NCBI GenBank assembly: GCA_019096155.1
Contig: JAHCVI010000006.1
Coordinates: forward strand, 62,001 to 126,000
Source of the DNA: Staphylotrichum longicolle
Lineage: Eukaryota; Ascomycota; Sordariomycetes; Sordariales; Chaetomiaceae
DNA: 64,000 bases
Direction of reading: 5' to 3'
The stretch's first letter is position 1; every line of letters begins with the position of its first letter. Made by a program: the position numbers and the translations under genes. Shown one piece after another: positions 45,735-55,239 of this stretch. Under the pieces are notes generated by a model, which searched no databases, had not been told where the DNA came from, and saw only the letters and a list, made by a program, of their open reading frames with translations.

Positions 45735-45857
45735 GCTAGGCGTGAAAGGAACGGAGATCGGTGTGGAATGGTGTACTACAAAAAGGTAGTCTAGGAGAGT
45801 CCCTAGTCCAGCCCAGCTTGAAACTACCTTATTATTATTGACCTGGGCCGGCCAACG

Positions 45858-47675
45858 TTAGTGAAACAAAGTCTCCATGGGCACCACGATGGTCTTCTCG
45901 AACGCATCCAAGAACAAAATCCGGTCGTCTTCCCAGCTCTCCCCTTGATTCGGCAAAATGCCAAAGTCTCCCTTGAGCAGGCGGCGGATGACTTCGGCAT
46001 AACCGCCCCCCATGTTGAATCGGATCGTGTCCAGGCGGTCTTTCAGAACATGGCTGTGGAACATCTCGACAGATTGCTTCGAGCTGCAGATTTTGGTGAC
46101 GGGGGCCCAGAGCGCAATTTCCAGCAAGATGATGCCGAGACCGAAGGCGTCATGGTGCATCTGCGACATGGTCGGGCGCGACGGGTCGGGGTTCTCGGGG
46201 TTCTCGGTGCGCCAGGGGTCACGGTCGGGGTGGCAGTAGAGGCGCCACTCGCGGCTGCTTTGAATCTCCTTCAAAGCTGAGGGATGGAGCTCGGTCTGGG
46301 TGCTGGGCGTGTCACTGCGGGCGCGGCCGAATCCCAAGAAGTAGACATCGGCAAGCTCGAGGCGGTCGGCGGGTTCGGGACCAAGGAAGACAAAGCTACT
46401 GGAACGGACATTCTTGTGAATCCAGCCCACTGTGAAAAAGCGGAACATGTTGGCGACGAGCTGGCGGGCCAGCCGCAGCCGAGCCCCCAGGTCCCGGCCC
46501 TCCTGGCTCTTGTCGCAGTGATCGTCCATGAGGCAGTCATAGAGGGTTCTTGGTGCCCGACCGCCGCCGGTTTTGGTCTGAAAGACGATGCCATAGCGAC
46601 AGCGTGGCTCGGAGTGGAAGAAACCAAGGCAAGGAGGGATGAGGAATCCAGGCGTCGAGGACGACTGCTTCAGCTGCAAGACGAGGTGGCCGATCCGGGA
46701 CCGGAGCAGCTCTCGGGCGTCTGGAGACAGGCGGCTCGAGTAGTACCGCCACTCGATGACGACGGCCTTGCCCCGAAACGATGCATTTTGGCGCTCCGGC
46801 GTCGGTCCATCATGATCGTCCTCGGGAATGGTGAAATCGCCTTCCTTGAGATACGGAGCCGTGTTGGACTGGACAACGGCCCAGCCAGCGCCCGGTCGTG
46901 CAATCTGCCGCTCACGCTCAGACAGCTGGCTGATGCCAACAATAGTCGACTCTTGAGTGGTGAGAGGTCTGGACGACGCCTGTAGGGCCGGCGACTCAAT
47001 GACGGCCCTGGACAAGATGGGAACCGACGCTCCCATCTGGAGCAGCCGCCAGAGCTCCTGAGCACGGGGATGGTCGACCAGCTCGAGGAGTCTGAAGAGC
47101 CCCTGGTTGCTTGCCCGCAGCTTTCCTAGGATCTCCTCACTTGAGTGCTGGCCAGAGACAGCCCACTTCGTCTTGTCCCACGCTTTAACACGATGCTCTT
47201 TTGCCGTGGCCGTCTCGAGGGCCTGGCTGGCCTCGGTAAACTCTTGCAGCACGTTCCTCTTGCGCAGGCGGTTGCGTTTCCGCGGTTCGATTGCCCCGTA
47301 CTCTTGGAGGAGCGTCTTCGCGAGCTCGAGGTATTGTTGCACGCTTTTCATGTTGGACTCAACCGCCTTGTCGAACACGTCGTTGATCCCCTCGCTGGAC
47401 AAGGCAAGATCCTCCCTGCGAGGCCGCGGCTGGATCTGGGATGCAGCGGATGCTGCTGTTCCTGGATCTGACTGGGCCTCGACGACCTTGTCCCACAGAC
47501 CCGTCAGCTGGCACCACGAGAAAAAGGAGAAGGTCTCGAGGTAGATTTGGCCCAAGAAGAACTTGAGGTCGTCGGGGGCGCATCGTGCGGTTGAGATGTA
47601 CTCCCAGATGGTGATGCATGATGTTACGATTCCGGTGACACCAGCGACACCAAATGCAAGTCCAGCCGCCTCCAT
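45858..47675 (-). CDS. HeLo-domain pseudokinase
   Basis: One uninterrupted exon encodes 605 residues from ATG 47675; the upstream in-frame codon used by longer readings is TTG. The N-terminus (MEAAGLAFGVAGVTGIVTSC, then WEYISTARCAPDDLKFFLGQ) matches the HeLo domain of HET-S-type membrane-attacking proteins. The four-helix-like region runs to about residue 200. The C-terminal half (about 290-590) is kinase-like but lacks key residues. The Lys strand reads AVVIEWRYY, the HRD loop reads WIHKNVRSSSFVFLG (Asp replaced by Asn, later Asn by Ser), and DFG reads FLGFGRA. DAFGLGIILLEIALWAPV is the kinase helix F region. It is therefore a pseudokinase of the kind found after fungal HeLo domains. HeLo domains execute cell death by damaging membranes; the pseudokinase may act as a sensor or lock (inference). 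No prion-like tail was seen. Confidence 0.85.
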   Translation of the reverse strand: MEAAGLAFGVAGVTGIVTSCITIWEYISTARCAPDDLKFFLGQIYLETFSFFSWCQLTGLWDKVVEAQSDPGTAASAASQIQPRPRREDLALSSEGINDVFDKAVESNMKSVQQYLELAKTLLQEYGAIEPRKRNRLRKRNVLQEFTEASQALETATAKEHRVKAWDKTKWAVSGQHSSEEILGKLRASNQGLFRLLELVDHPRAQELWRLLQMGASVPILSRAVIESPALQASSRPLTTQESTIVGISQLSERERQIARPGAGWAVVQSNTAPYLKEGDFTIPEDDHDGPTPERQNASFRGKAVVIEWRYYSSRLSPDARELLRSRIGHLVLQLKQSSSTPGFLIPPCLGFFHSEPRCRYGIVFQTKTGGGRAPRTLYDCLMDDHCDKSQEGRDLGARLRLARQLVANMFRFFTVGWIHKNVRSSSFVFLGPEPADRLELADVYFLGFGRARSDTPSTQTELHPSALKEIQSSREWRLYCHPDRDPWRTENPENPDPSRPTMSQMHHDAFGLGIILLEIALWAPVTKICSSKQSVEMFHSHVLKDRLDTIRFNMGGGYAEVIRRLLKGDFGILPNQGESWEDDRILFLDAFEKTIVVPMETLFH

Positions 47676-48066
47676 TGGTAAATATTGTTGGGGAGAAAGC
47701 GAGGATGAAAGCACCCCTGGTTCCGACAAGGAAGATGGGTTTATTCAGAAAAGGCAAGTACAGTACGTCGAGCGGTGCGCGGGATGTTCGGGGCGCTTGA
47801 AAGCGGGCTCAATGGCATTTAATTAGGCAGCAATTCGGCCCCCAAGTCTCGGGCGGCTAAGAATTAGGGGTCTTGATGCAGGAGGATTCCTGTGGCGCCC
47901 ATTCTGGTGGGGGGGTTCGGCCCGTGTGTGGCACAGTTGTGAGACATATCAGCCTCCATCCTCAGCCGCTGAAAGTCTTCATAAGTGAGCTTGACCGCTT
48001 CATCTCGAGACTCTCCCAACGTAAGCTCCTCAACATCCTGAGCCTGCCAAACAAGCAGCCGGCAAT
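47676..48066. promoter_or_regulatory. divergent promoter region
   Basis: This 391-bp gap separates the divergent HeLo-pseudokinase and SDR genes and must carry both promoters. No clear TATA element was found. Confidence 0.35.
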
Positions 48067-49077
48067 ATGAGCCTCATACTCCTCGCGCTGGCCGGCATTG
48101 GCGCCATTGCCGTGCTGCGCTTTGCATATTTCCTCTACCAATTCCTGTCCTTCCACCTCCTCATCCCCTCGGAGCCTCTCAAGAAGTACAAACGCGCCAA
48201 CACCACCGCCTACGCCCTCGTCACGGGCAGCAGCGCCGGCATCGGTCTCGGCATCGCCCAAGAACTCGTCCGCCAGGGCTTCGGCGTGATCCTCCTCGGC
48301 CACCTCCCCGACGAGCTCGCCTCGGCCGCATCCACGCTCCAGCAGATCGCGCCCCGGGCCCAGATCCGCACGCTCGTCCTCAACGCCCGCACCGCCACCC
48401 CTGCTGAGCTCGAGTCCGCCCTCCAACCCCTGACCTCCACCCTCCGCATCACCATCCTCGTCAACAACGTCGGCGGCAACCCCATCCACCACGGCCGCCA
48501 CGGCGCCGTCGCCACGCCCGCCTTCCGCCCGCACGCCACCTACTCGGCTGCGGACGTCGACGCCGTCATCGACATGAACGCGCGCTTCATGGCGCGCCTG
48601 ACCGCGCTGCTCCTCCCGCACCTCTCAAAGCCCCCCGCCCCGGGCAGCGGCGAGCGCTCGCTGGTCCTCACGCTCTCCTCGGGCGCGCACATCGGCGTCC
48701 CCTGGCTGGTCATGTACGGCGCGACCAAGGCCTTCAACCGGGCCCTCGGCGTCGGCCTGGCGCGGGAGCTCGCGGCCGACCCGGCGACGGCGCACGTCGA
48801 CAGCCTCGTGGTCGTGCCCGGCGAGGTGCGCACGCAGGGCAACTGCCGCGACCTGCCCGCGGGGTCGCCCTCGTGGGACCGGTTCGGGCGCGAGATTGTG
48901 CGCAAGGCGGACGGCGCCGTGAGCAGGGGGTGGCGCGAGATGCATCCCTTCTGGTGGCATGGCGTGGAGGACGTGCTGGCGCGGACGGTGTCGGAGGCGG
49001 TCAGGTCGAAGGGGGTGACGGAGCAGCTGGCGCGGAAGAAGAGGGCGTGGGATGAGGTGTATGAGAAGGAGAAATGA
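48067..49077 (+). CDS. short-chain dehydrogenase, 3-ketoacyl-reductase (IFA38/HSD17B12)-like
   Basis: A single exon encodes 336 residues. An N-terminal membrane anchor (LILLALAGIGAIAVLRFAYF) precedes KKYKRANTTAYALVTGSSAG and IGLGIAQELVRQGFGVILLG, the NADP-binding TGxxxGIG. Also present are VNNVGG, the catalytic Asn in IDMNARF, the Ser in TLSSGAH, and Tyr-Lys in MYGATKAFN twelve residues after the Ser. VVVPGEVRTQ follows. The anchor plus the K-K-Y lead are like the microsomal 3-ketoacyl-CoA reductase of fatty-acid elongation. However, the coenzyme strand lacks the usual H-G-R after the second beta strand (here LGHLP), so a paralogue with another substrate is possible. It likely acts on the ER membrane. 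The base composition is very GC-rich. Confidence 0.85.
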   Translation: MSLILLALAGIGAIAVLRFAYFLYQFLSFHLLIPSEPLKKYKRANTTAYALVTGSSAGIGLGIAQELVRQGFGVILLGHLPDELASAASTLQQIAPRAQIRTLVLNARTATPAELESALQPLTSTLRITILVNNVGGNPIHHGRHGAVATPAFRPHATYSAADVDAVIDMNARFMARLTALLLPHLSKPPAPGSGERSLVLTLSSGAHIGVPWLVMYGATKAFNRALGVGLARELAADPATAHVDSLVVVPGEVRTQGNCRDLPAGSPSWDRFGREIVRKADGAVSRGWREMHPFWWHGVEDVLARTVSEAVRSKGVTEQLARKKRAWDEVYEKEK

Positions 49078-49434
49078 GGGATTCAGAAAATAGAGTTCGG
49101 GTTGAAGTTTGTAGGGTGTTGTGGGGAAAAGAGTGCAGTGGTGGACTGGAGACGAGGCGAGGGTAGATGGTTTCGGTTGATATTACATTTGCTCGTTCTT
49201 GTTCGTGATTCATCACTCATCACATACACACCCAACAAGACCGCTCCCAATGCAGCGTCTGACCGCTCTGCATCTGCATCACCTCTGCGTTCCTCACCCT
49301 CATTCTAGTAACGCCATCTTGCAAACAACCCAAAAAAAACCACCTTCTTCAAAGCATGCGAATTATCATACAACAACCGACTAAACCAACCCCGCCACGC
49401 CATGCTGTGTCATTGCAAGGAGCAGAAATCCCCC
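49078..49434. other. convergent intergenic region
   Basis: This 357-bp gap should hold the 3' UTRs of the SDR gene and of SWR1. It has several A runs, and nothing else was recognised. Confidence 0.4.
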
Positions 49435-52400
49435 CTATCGCTTCCTCGTGTCCTTGCCCTTCTTCTTGCTCTTCTTCCTATCCTTCGGCAGATCCAGCGG
49501 CGTGCCCTCGAGCGCCTTGGCCATGGACTGGAGCATGTACTCGTCCACCGTGCGCATCCTCTCCCCAAAGGCATTGTACTCGACCTCCACCGCCTCCGCC
49601 CCATCCTCTACCGCCGACTCGGCGAACAGGCCGAGCCCAGACCTCGTGCCCACCGCCGACATGGGCTCAGTGGTGCCCTCCCGCGGCGTGCCCTGCCCGA
49701 CGCTCGATACGCCCGACGCCCCGCCAGACGCGGGCTGCTGTTCGAGGAAATCGGCGTCGTCCTGCTGGATCTCCTTCTCCGCCACGCGCGCGGCCGCGAC
49801 GTCCTCCTTGTCTTCGGCCTGTTCGAGGACGTGCCTCGCGCTGCGCGGGTTGCTGCTCTCGACGCCGCCGAGTACCCTGTCCATGGCGGCATTGGCCGCG
49901 ACGTCGTCCTCGTTGACAGACACCTCACCGTTGTTGCCGATTACGTCCCGCACCGACAGCTTGTTGAAGTAGTCGGTAGTGAACTCGCCCTCTTGGATGA
50001 CGACATCGTCGAGCATCTGCTTCTGGGACGCCTTGCGCAGGATGTTGGCCTCGATGGTGTGCTCGCTGACGAGGCGGTAGATGTGCACGTCGCGCGTCTG
50101 CCCGATGCGGTGGCACCGGTCCTGGCACTGCTTGTCCATGGCCGGGTTCCAGTCCTGGTCGTAGAAGATGACCGTGTCGGCGCCTGTGAGGTTGATGCCC
50201 AGTCCGCCGGAGCGGGTCGAGAGGATGAAGCACAGGATGCGCGGGTCGTGGTTGAAGCGGTCCGTCAGGATCTGTCGCTGTTCGACCTTGGTCGCGCCGT
50301 CCAGCCGGAGGTACTTGTGGCCGTGGATGTTGAGGAACTGCTCGAGGATGTTGAGCACCTTGGTCATCTGCGTGAAGATCAAGGCCCGGTGGCCTCCGGC
50401 TTGCAGTCGGCGGAGCAGCTTGTCCAGAGCCTGCAGCTTGCCGCAATCGTACTGCAGCAGTCGCTTGTCAGGAAACTGGATCGACAACCGCATGCGTGCT
50501 TCGTGCCACGGGTCGTGGGGTCGCTCCTTTGGCATGTACGGCGCGTACTTGACAGGAGCCGAGAGCTTCAAGTCGGCTTCCTCAAAGGCCTGGACTCCCT
50601 TTTCTCCGAGAAGTAGTCTGCCCATGTCGCCCGTTACGACGGCCGGCGTGACGCAGGCGAACTTGGTGATGGTCGTCTCCATCGAGTCGGCCCGCTGCTG
50701 GAGCGTTGGGATGGCATTGTGCAGGAGGTGAGAATCCTCTTCAAACCAGCTCATGACCTTCTGAGGCACCTTGGGCCGCTGCTTGTACGGGCGAAGGTGG
50801 GTGTCGAGTGTCAAGAGCTCAATGAGCCGTTTGCCGTAGATCGGTCGCTGCTGGCGGCGGAGAGCGTTGAGGTAGACGCAATGCTGCAGCTCTTCGAACC
50901 GACCCCATCGCGCGGCGCTTTCAAGATACACCAGGTTGGATTTGACCGATGCGGGGTCCAGAGCATGGTACGCGTTGTTCGCTCGCGTCTTCTGTGCTTC
51001 CCTGAGATCGAGGAGTATGCGATGCGTGCTCAACTGAGAAATCCTGTCCGCGTCGGTGCTCGACATGCCCTCATACTGCGTGGGAATCATGTTGAGGAAG
51101 CTCAGACTGACAACCTCCATTGGCTTGACAGCCAGGAGCTTCTTCCTGACGAGCCGCTCGTGGAAATCGAACTCGGAAACGACGGGGCGTTGCATGCGGA
51201 AAGAGGTCATAATGGGCCGGTCGACGAAGAGGTCTGGATGGTTGCAGACCTTTCGGAGCTGCATCAGGCAGTTAATAATGGACATGTAGTTCCCCGATGT
51301 CAGGGTCTCTCGAGTATCTGCACGAGAGAGGAACCCGTCGTACAACTCGCGTTGCCGTTTGGAGAGTCGGCAGAACTCGACGTGCTCGTACTTTGCCGGC
51401 ATCTGCTTCTCCACGTCCGCCTTCAAACGGCGGAGGAGGTACGGCCGCAGAACCTTGTGCAGCTTGGAGATGATGGCGCGGGCTTCATCGTCGAGCTGCT
51501 CTCGTCCGCTCTCGAGAATCTGCGACTCTGGCCGAGAGAACCAGTTGTGGAACTCCTTGAGGTCGACAAACCCGCCCTCTCCATTCTCGGGCGGGGCCAG
51601 GAAGTAGAGCAACGACCACAGCTCTGTGAGGTTGTTTTGTAATGGGGTGCCGGTCAGCAGAAGCCGAGAGTGCGTATTAAACCCCAGAAGCGTCTGCCAC
51701 CGCTGTGATTTGAAGTTCTTGATGTTGTGGGCCTCGTCGAGAATCATGTAATGCCACCTTCTCCGCCGGAACACCTGCTGGTCCTGAAGCACCATCTGGT
51801 ACGAGGTGATGCACACGTTCCACACGTCATCGTTGGTCCAGCCCTGCCGCTTCCTCTTCCGCTCCTCCTGGTTCCCGTAGTAGGTCAAGATCTTGAACCC
51901 GGGACACCATTTCTTGAATTCCATCTCCCAGTTCAACATGACGCTGGTCGGCACGATGACCAGATGGGGTCCCCAGACCTCATGGTGACAGGCAAGGTGT
52001 GCCAACAGAGCGATGGTCTGGATGGTCTTTCCCAAACCCATTTCGTCGGCGAGGATTCCGTTCGTGTTGTTGGCGTAGAGCGCGGCCAGCCAATCCAGAC
52101 CAAGGTGCTGGTATTCACGAAGGGTCCCCCGCAGAAGAAACGGAATCTCGGTTCTTGGCGCGGCCGGCTGAGGTGAGGTGGAGCGGCTGTCGGTTTTTGG
52201 GACATTGAGCAGCGAGACCGAACTGGGCGTTTCGACGTCGGTCGGCTTCGTGTCATCCGATGCGCGTGGCGACTGGCTCCTGGATGGGCTGAGGACAGTG
52301 GTGATGGGCTCGGTCTCCGGGCTGGGATGCTGTATCGTTGGAACGGGGATGACCTCGGAGTCAGCGGGCGCCTCCGGGGCATCGATCATAGCAACGTCCT

Positions 52401-54708
52401 CGGCGGGCTCCTCTTTGGCAACTGTGGCCGACTCGGTATCGCCTGCGGGTGCAGCTGGTTTCAAGATACCATTGACAATTGGTGTCTCAGTGGCGGATGA
52501 CGAAATTTCCGGTTGCGCAACCGCTGCAGCGAGATGCTCGCTGCCCTCCTTGTTGGCCGTTCCTTGTAGCTGCAGTTCACTATCCAGAGGTCCCTGCCCA
52601 GAGTGGTCGCCGTTCGTTACGGGAGCCAAGATTGGTTCTTGCCCACCTTCCTTGGGAGCATTCGTGGCTTCATCGGTGGCTGGGTTGGGCTCAGGGGCGC
52701 TATCAGCATCCGCCATCTCCACGTCCTCCTCCTGTGCCCCAGGCTCTTCAACGGAAGCCTCGGCTTTCAGCTTCTTGAGCTCCGACTTTCCAAAGAGAAG
52801 ACCCAGAAGCCCAGCGGGCTCGTCTCCGGACTCGCTGGCATCGTCGCTGCCCTCCTCATCCTCGTCTTCTGATTCATCCTCTGTAGACCCAAGATCGTCG
52901 TCCATGTCGATCGACTCATCACTCGTGTCTTCGTCATCGAGAGCGGGTGTGGCAGCCTCATCGACAGCTGTTCCGCTATCCTTGCCCTCGGGTAGGACAT
53001 CCAAAGCTGGCAGATTGGCGTATTTTCTCCGCAACTGCTCCTGCGTCAGACCTTCGTCAGACAGGACAGACTCCTTGTCTTCCTCGTCGCCCGAGGACGA
53101 CATATCCTCATCGTCCTCGCCTGCCTGTGACATGCCCTCGGAACCGTCGGTATCGCCTTCCAGGGCCTCATCGTCGTCATCCTCAGAAAGTATGTCGTCG
53201 TCCTCCAAATCGTCGTCGGAAAGGTCTTCGGTATCGAAACGAGCCTGCCTTGCCTGCAGCTTTTGCTCCGAGAGATTGACAGCTTGGTTCAGGGCGGCTT
53301 TCACCCGGCGCTGCTCCTCTGCTTCCCACTCTGCCAATCGTCGGCGATTGACCTCGGTCTTGACATTCTCCCAAGTCCCTGCGATGACTCTGTTGACGTG
53401 TCGCCACCGAGCCTTGCTCTGCTCGATCTCCTCGATCTCAATTTCTTCGGCTGTCTTGGGTTGTGGGTTCCGTCGTCTCCACTCGGCCTCGCAGGCAATC
53501 GCAAGCCGTTTCGCCATGGCCCGGTGCCGTTGCTGTTCAATAAGCATCAACTTCCGAAAGTTGGACATGGCCTTTGCGAGATGGTCCATGTGCGCCCATT
53601 GCCTCGGGGGTTCTTCCTCTGGCTCAGGCTCAAACACGGAGCACCTCGCCTCGGCAAGAATACCGCCAGCTTCCACCTCTTTCTCAACCCGCAGAATGAG
53701 TTGCGCGTCTTCCACCGCCGCCTCCTCTGTGTATCGCGGACCATCTTCAGATGAGACGAAAAGGCCCCCTTCCTCCACCGGTATCTCGGCAGCGCGTTCG
53801 AAATACTCTTCAAATGTCGGTCCGAGCTTGGGGCGCAGATTCGCCTGATCGCGATGGACAAGGGGTATCGATGTCAACGGCGGTCGAGCTTTTAGTTTGA
53901 TGCGGGGTGTATTGTGGGTGGCGTCGTCGGCATCGTCGTCGGTGTCCCTGAGATGACGCGTGGAGCGACGCGTGCCAAGGGCTTGTTTCACAGGCGCGGC
54001 TTTGGGAGATGTCGACCGCCGCCGGCTACGGGCGCTCGACTTCAAGTCTTGTGTTGCGAGTTTTCTTGCGGGGGTCTTGTTGGCAGGTGACCTGGATGGC
54101 GCCTGTTTGCCCGATGACACGGCGCGCTTGGCGACCGCACCAGTGGGGGTCGAGGCGTGGTTGGCACCATGGCCGTTTGTTGAGGCCTGCCTGTTCTTTG
54201 GCGGACTGGTTGGGGGGTGTTGGTTGTGCAGTACCCTTCTCGTTATACGCTTGTCGCCAGGCTGAAGCTCCAGTGGCACCGTGTTAATGCGACCCGACTT
54301 GCGGCGGCCGTCTTCGGCGACAAACGTCGACGGTCCTTCGGCTTCGACCTTTTTCCATGGCGGCGACTCAGGTTTCGGCTTGCGAACCGTGTTATTTGGT
54401 GTTGTGTCGCGTACTCGGCGTCGTTTGGCAGGGGGGCCATCGTCTAGGGTTGTCGCCTCACGCGTGGGACGGACACCGTTGCGCGGTGGAGTTTGCGTCT
54501 CGCCCGGCTGCTCCGCGGGTTCTTCGGGGGCCTTTTCATGATTACCGAATCCGTTGATGGCATCGTCGCGATGGGGCGTTTCTTGTTTAACGGTTTCGGC
54601 CGGTTCAGGTGACGTTGTGGATGATTGTTGCTCGTGGGGTTGGCCGTTGATGCCGGGAGCTGCAGGCGGAGTTGCGTGTGTTGGGCTGGGCGACGCGATC
54701 TCTGTCAT
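49435..54708 (-). CDS. swr1: SWR1 chromatin-remodelling ATPase (SWR1 complex catalytic subunit)
   Basis: One uninterrupted exon of 5.3 kb encodes 1757 residues. The disordered N-terminus is followed by an HSA domain (about 365-460: PPRQWAHMDHLAKAMSNFRK, ARWRHVNRVIAGTWENV), which binds actin and Arp4. Long acidic stretches (EDDDDEALEGD, DMDDDLGSTEDESEDEDEEG) fit H2A.Z-H2B handling. The ATPase has TNGILADEMGLGKTIQTIAL (near 883), LDEAHNIKN (near 991), LTGTPLQNNL, the long INO80/SWR1-type insert, then RALIFTQMTKVL, STRSGGLGINLTGAD and DRCHRIGQTRDVHIYRLVSE. The split ATPase with HSA is diagnostic for the SWR1/INO80 class, and YLRLDGATKVEQRQ and the C-terminal FTTDYFNKLSVRDVIG fit SWR1. The enzyme exchanges H2A for H2A.Z in nucleosomes. 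ATG 54708 (MTEIASPSPT) is used, since the codon 15 bases upstream is GTG. The lack of introns is notable. Confidence 0.95.
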   Translation of the reverse strand: MTEIASPSPTHATPPAAPGINGQPHEQQSSTTSPEPAETVKQETPHRDDAINGFGNHEKAPEEPAEQPGETQTPPRNGVRPTREATTLDDGPPAKRRRVRDTTPNNTVRKPKPESPPWKKVEAEGPSTFVAEDGRRKSGRINTVPLELQPGDKRITRRVLHNQHPPTSPPKNRQASTNGHGANHASTPTGAVAKRAVSSGKQAPSRSPANKTPARKLATQDLKSSARSRRRSTSPKAAPVKQALGTRRSTRHLRDTDDDADDATHNTPRIKLKARPPLTSIPLVHRDQANLRPKLGPTFEEYFERAAEIPVEEGGLFVSSEDGPRYTEEAAVEDAQLILRVEKEVEAGGILAEARCSVFEPEPEEEPPRQWAHMDHLAKAMSNFRKLMLIEQQRHRAMAKRLAIACEAEWRRRNPQPKTAEEIEIEEIEQSKARWRHVNRVIAGTWENVKTEVNRRRLAEWEAEEQRRVKAALNQAVNLSEQKLQARQARFDTEDLSDDDLEDDDILSEDDDDEALEGDTDGSEGMSQAGEDDEDMSSSGDEEDKESVLSDEGLTQEQLRRKYANLPALDVLPEGKDSGTAVDEAATPALDDEDTSDESIDMDDDLGSTEDESEDEDEEGSDDASESGDEPAGLLGLLFGKSELKKLKAEASVEEPGAQEEDVEMADADSAPEPNPATDEATNAPKEGGQEPILAPVTNGDHSGQGPLDSELQLQGTANKEGSEHLAAAVAQPEISSSATETPIVNGILKPAAPAGDTESATVAKEEPAEDVAMIDAPEAPADSEVIPVPTIQHPSPETEPITTVLSPSRSQSPRASDDTKPTDVETPSSVSLLNVPKTDSRSTSPQPAAPRTEIPFLLRGTLREYQHLGLDWLAALYANNTNGILADEMGLGKTIQTIALLAHLACHHEVWGPHLVIVPTSVMLNWEMEFKKWCPGFKILTYYGNQEERKRKRQGWTNDDVWNVCITSYQMVLQDQQVFRRRRWHYMILDEAHNIKNFKSQRWQTLLGFNTHSRLLLTGTPLQNNLTELWSLLYFLAPPENGEGGFVDLKEFHNWFSRPESQILESGREQLDDEARAIISKLHKVLRPYLLRRLKADVEKQMPAKYEHVEFCRLSKRQRELYDGFLSRADTRETLTSGNYMSIINCLMQLRKVCNHPDLFVDRPIMTSFRMQRPVVSEFDFHERLVRKKLLAVKPMEVVSLSFLNMIPTQYEGMSSTDADRISQLSTHRILLDLREAQKTRANNAYHALDPASVKSNLVYLESAARWGRFEELQHCVYLNALRRQQRPIYGKRLIELLTLDTHLRPYKQRPKVPQKVMSWFEEDSHLLHNAIPTLQQRADSMETTITKFACVTPAVVTGDMGRLLLGEKGVQAFEEADLKLSAPVKYAPYMPKERPHDPWHEARMRLSIQFPDKRLLQYDCGKLQALDKLLRRLQAGGHRALIFTQMTKVLNILEQFLNIHGHKYLRLDGATKVEQRQILTDRFNHDPRILCFILSTRSGGLGINLTGADTVIFYDQDWNPAMDKQCQDRCHRIGQTRDVHIYRLVSEHTIEANILRKASQKQMLDDVVIQEGEFTTDYFNKLSVRDVIGNNGEVSVNEDDVAANAAMDRVLGGVESSNPRSARHVLEQAEDKEDVAAARVAEKEIQQDDADFLEQQPASGGASGVSSVGQGTPREGTTEPMSAVGTRSGLGLFAESAVEDGAEAVEVEYNAFGERMRTVDEYMLQSMAKALEGTPLDLPKDRKKSKKKGKDTRKR

Positions 54709-55239
54709 AGTAACAAGGGGCACCGCGACACAGAGACGGCCGAGATCTCGACGAATCTGGCATCTGGCAGGATGAAAATAAGGTCAGACGAATGCTAGAA
54801 TCTCGTAGTAACTCCTCTCAAGGTTTGGGCATGACCACGGCTCTGGGAGGCTGGCTGCAGCGTGATTTGTGTTGAAAATGCTTGTCGTCAGCAAAACTTT
54901 GCCAACCGAACAAAAAATTCCGAGCCATCGACAGCCTGAAGGCGAATCCCGCGACCAGCACAGGCAGGCGCAGTTTCTGCCTCAGGTATCAACACGGCTC
55001 TGAGCTGCCCTGAGCTGCCTTGGCAGATGGGCCAATTGCAACAAAGTGGGGACCCAGTAGCCAATCAGAGCTCCAGTCGTGCAACCACGAACCTCAAACC
55101 TCCAAGCTAGCGGATCGAGCGTCAATCGACATCATCACACCTCGTCCGACCGATTGGCATTGCGGCACCACCAACGCCAAGGCACGTCCGCCATGCGGGG
55201 AATCGCGATTTGTAGAGTCAAAGCTGACGGTTTCTCCAG
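54709..55239. promoter_or_regulatory. bidirectional promoter, SWR1 / complex I subunit
   Basis: The 531 bp between the divergent SWR1 and NDUFB8-type genes must serve two constitutively needed genes. CCAAT occurs near 55060 (AGCCAATCAGAG), a site of the CCAAT-binding complex often found before respiratory genes. No TATA box was seen. Confidence 0.45.

Noticed and set aside
49402..50616. Long plus-strand frame opposite SWR1, and similar frames at 52178..53848 and 62095..63624 (minus)
   Set aside because: They are antisense shadows of GC-rich coding sequence, with no domains and biased composition.
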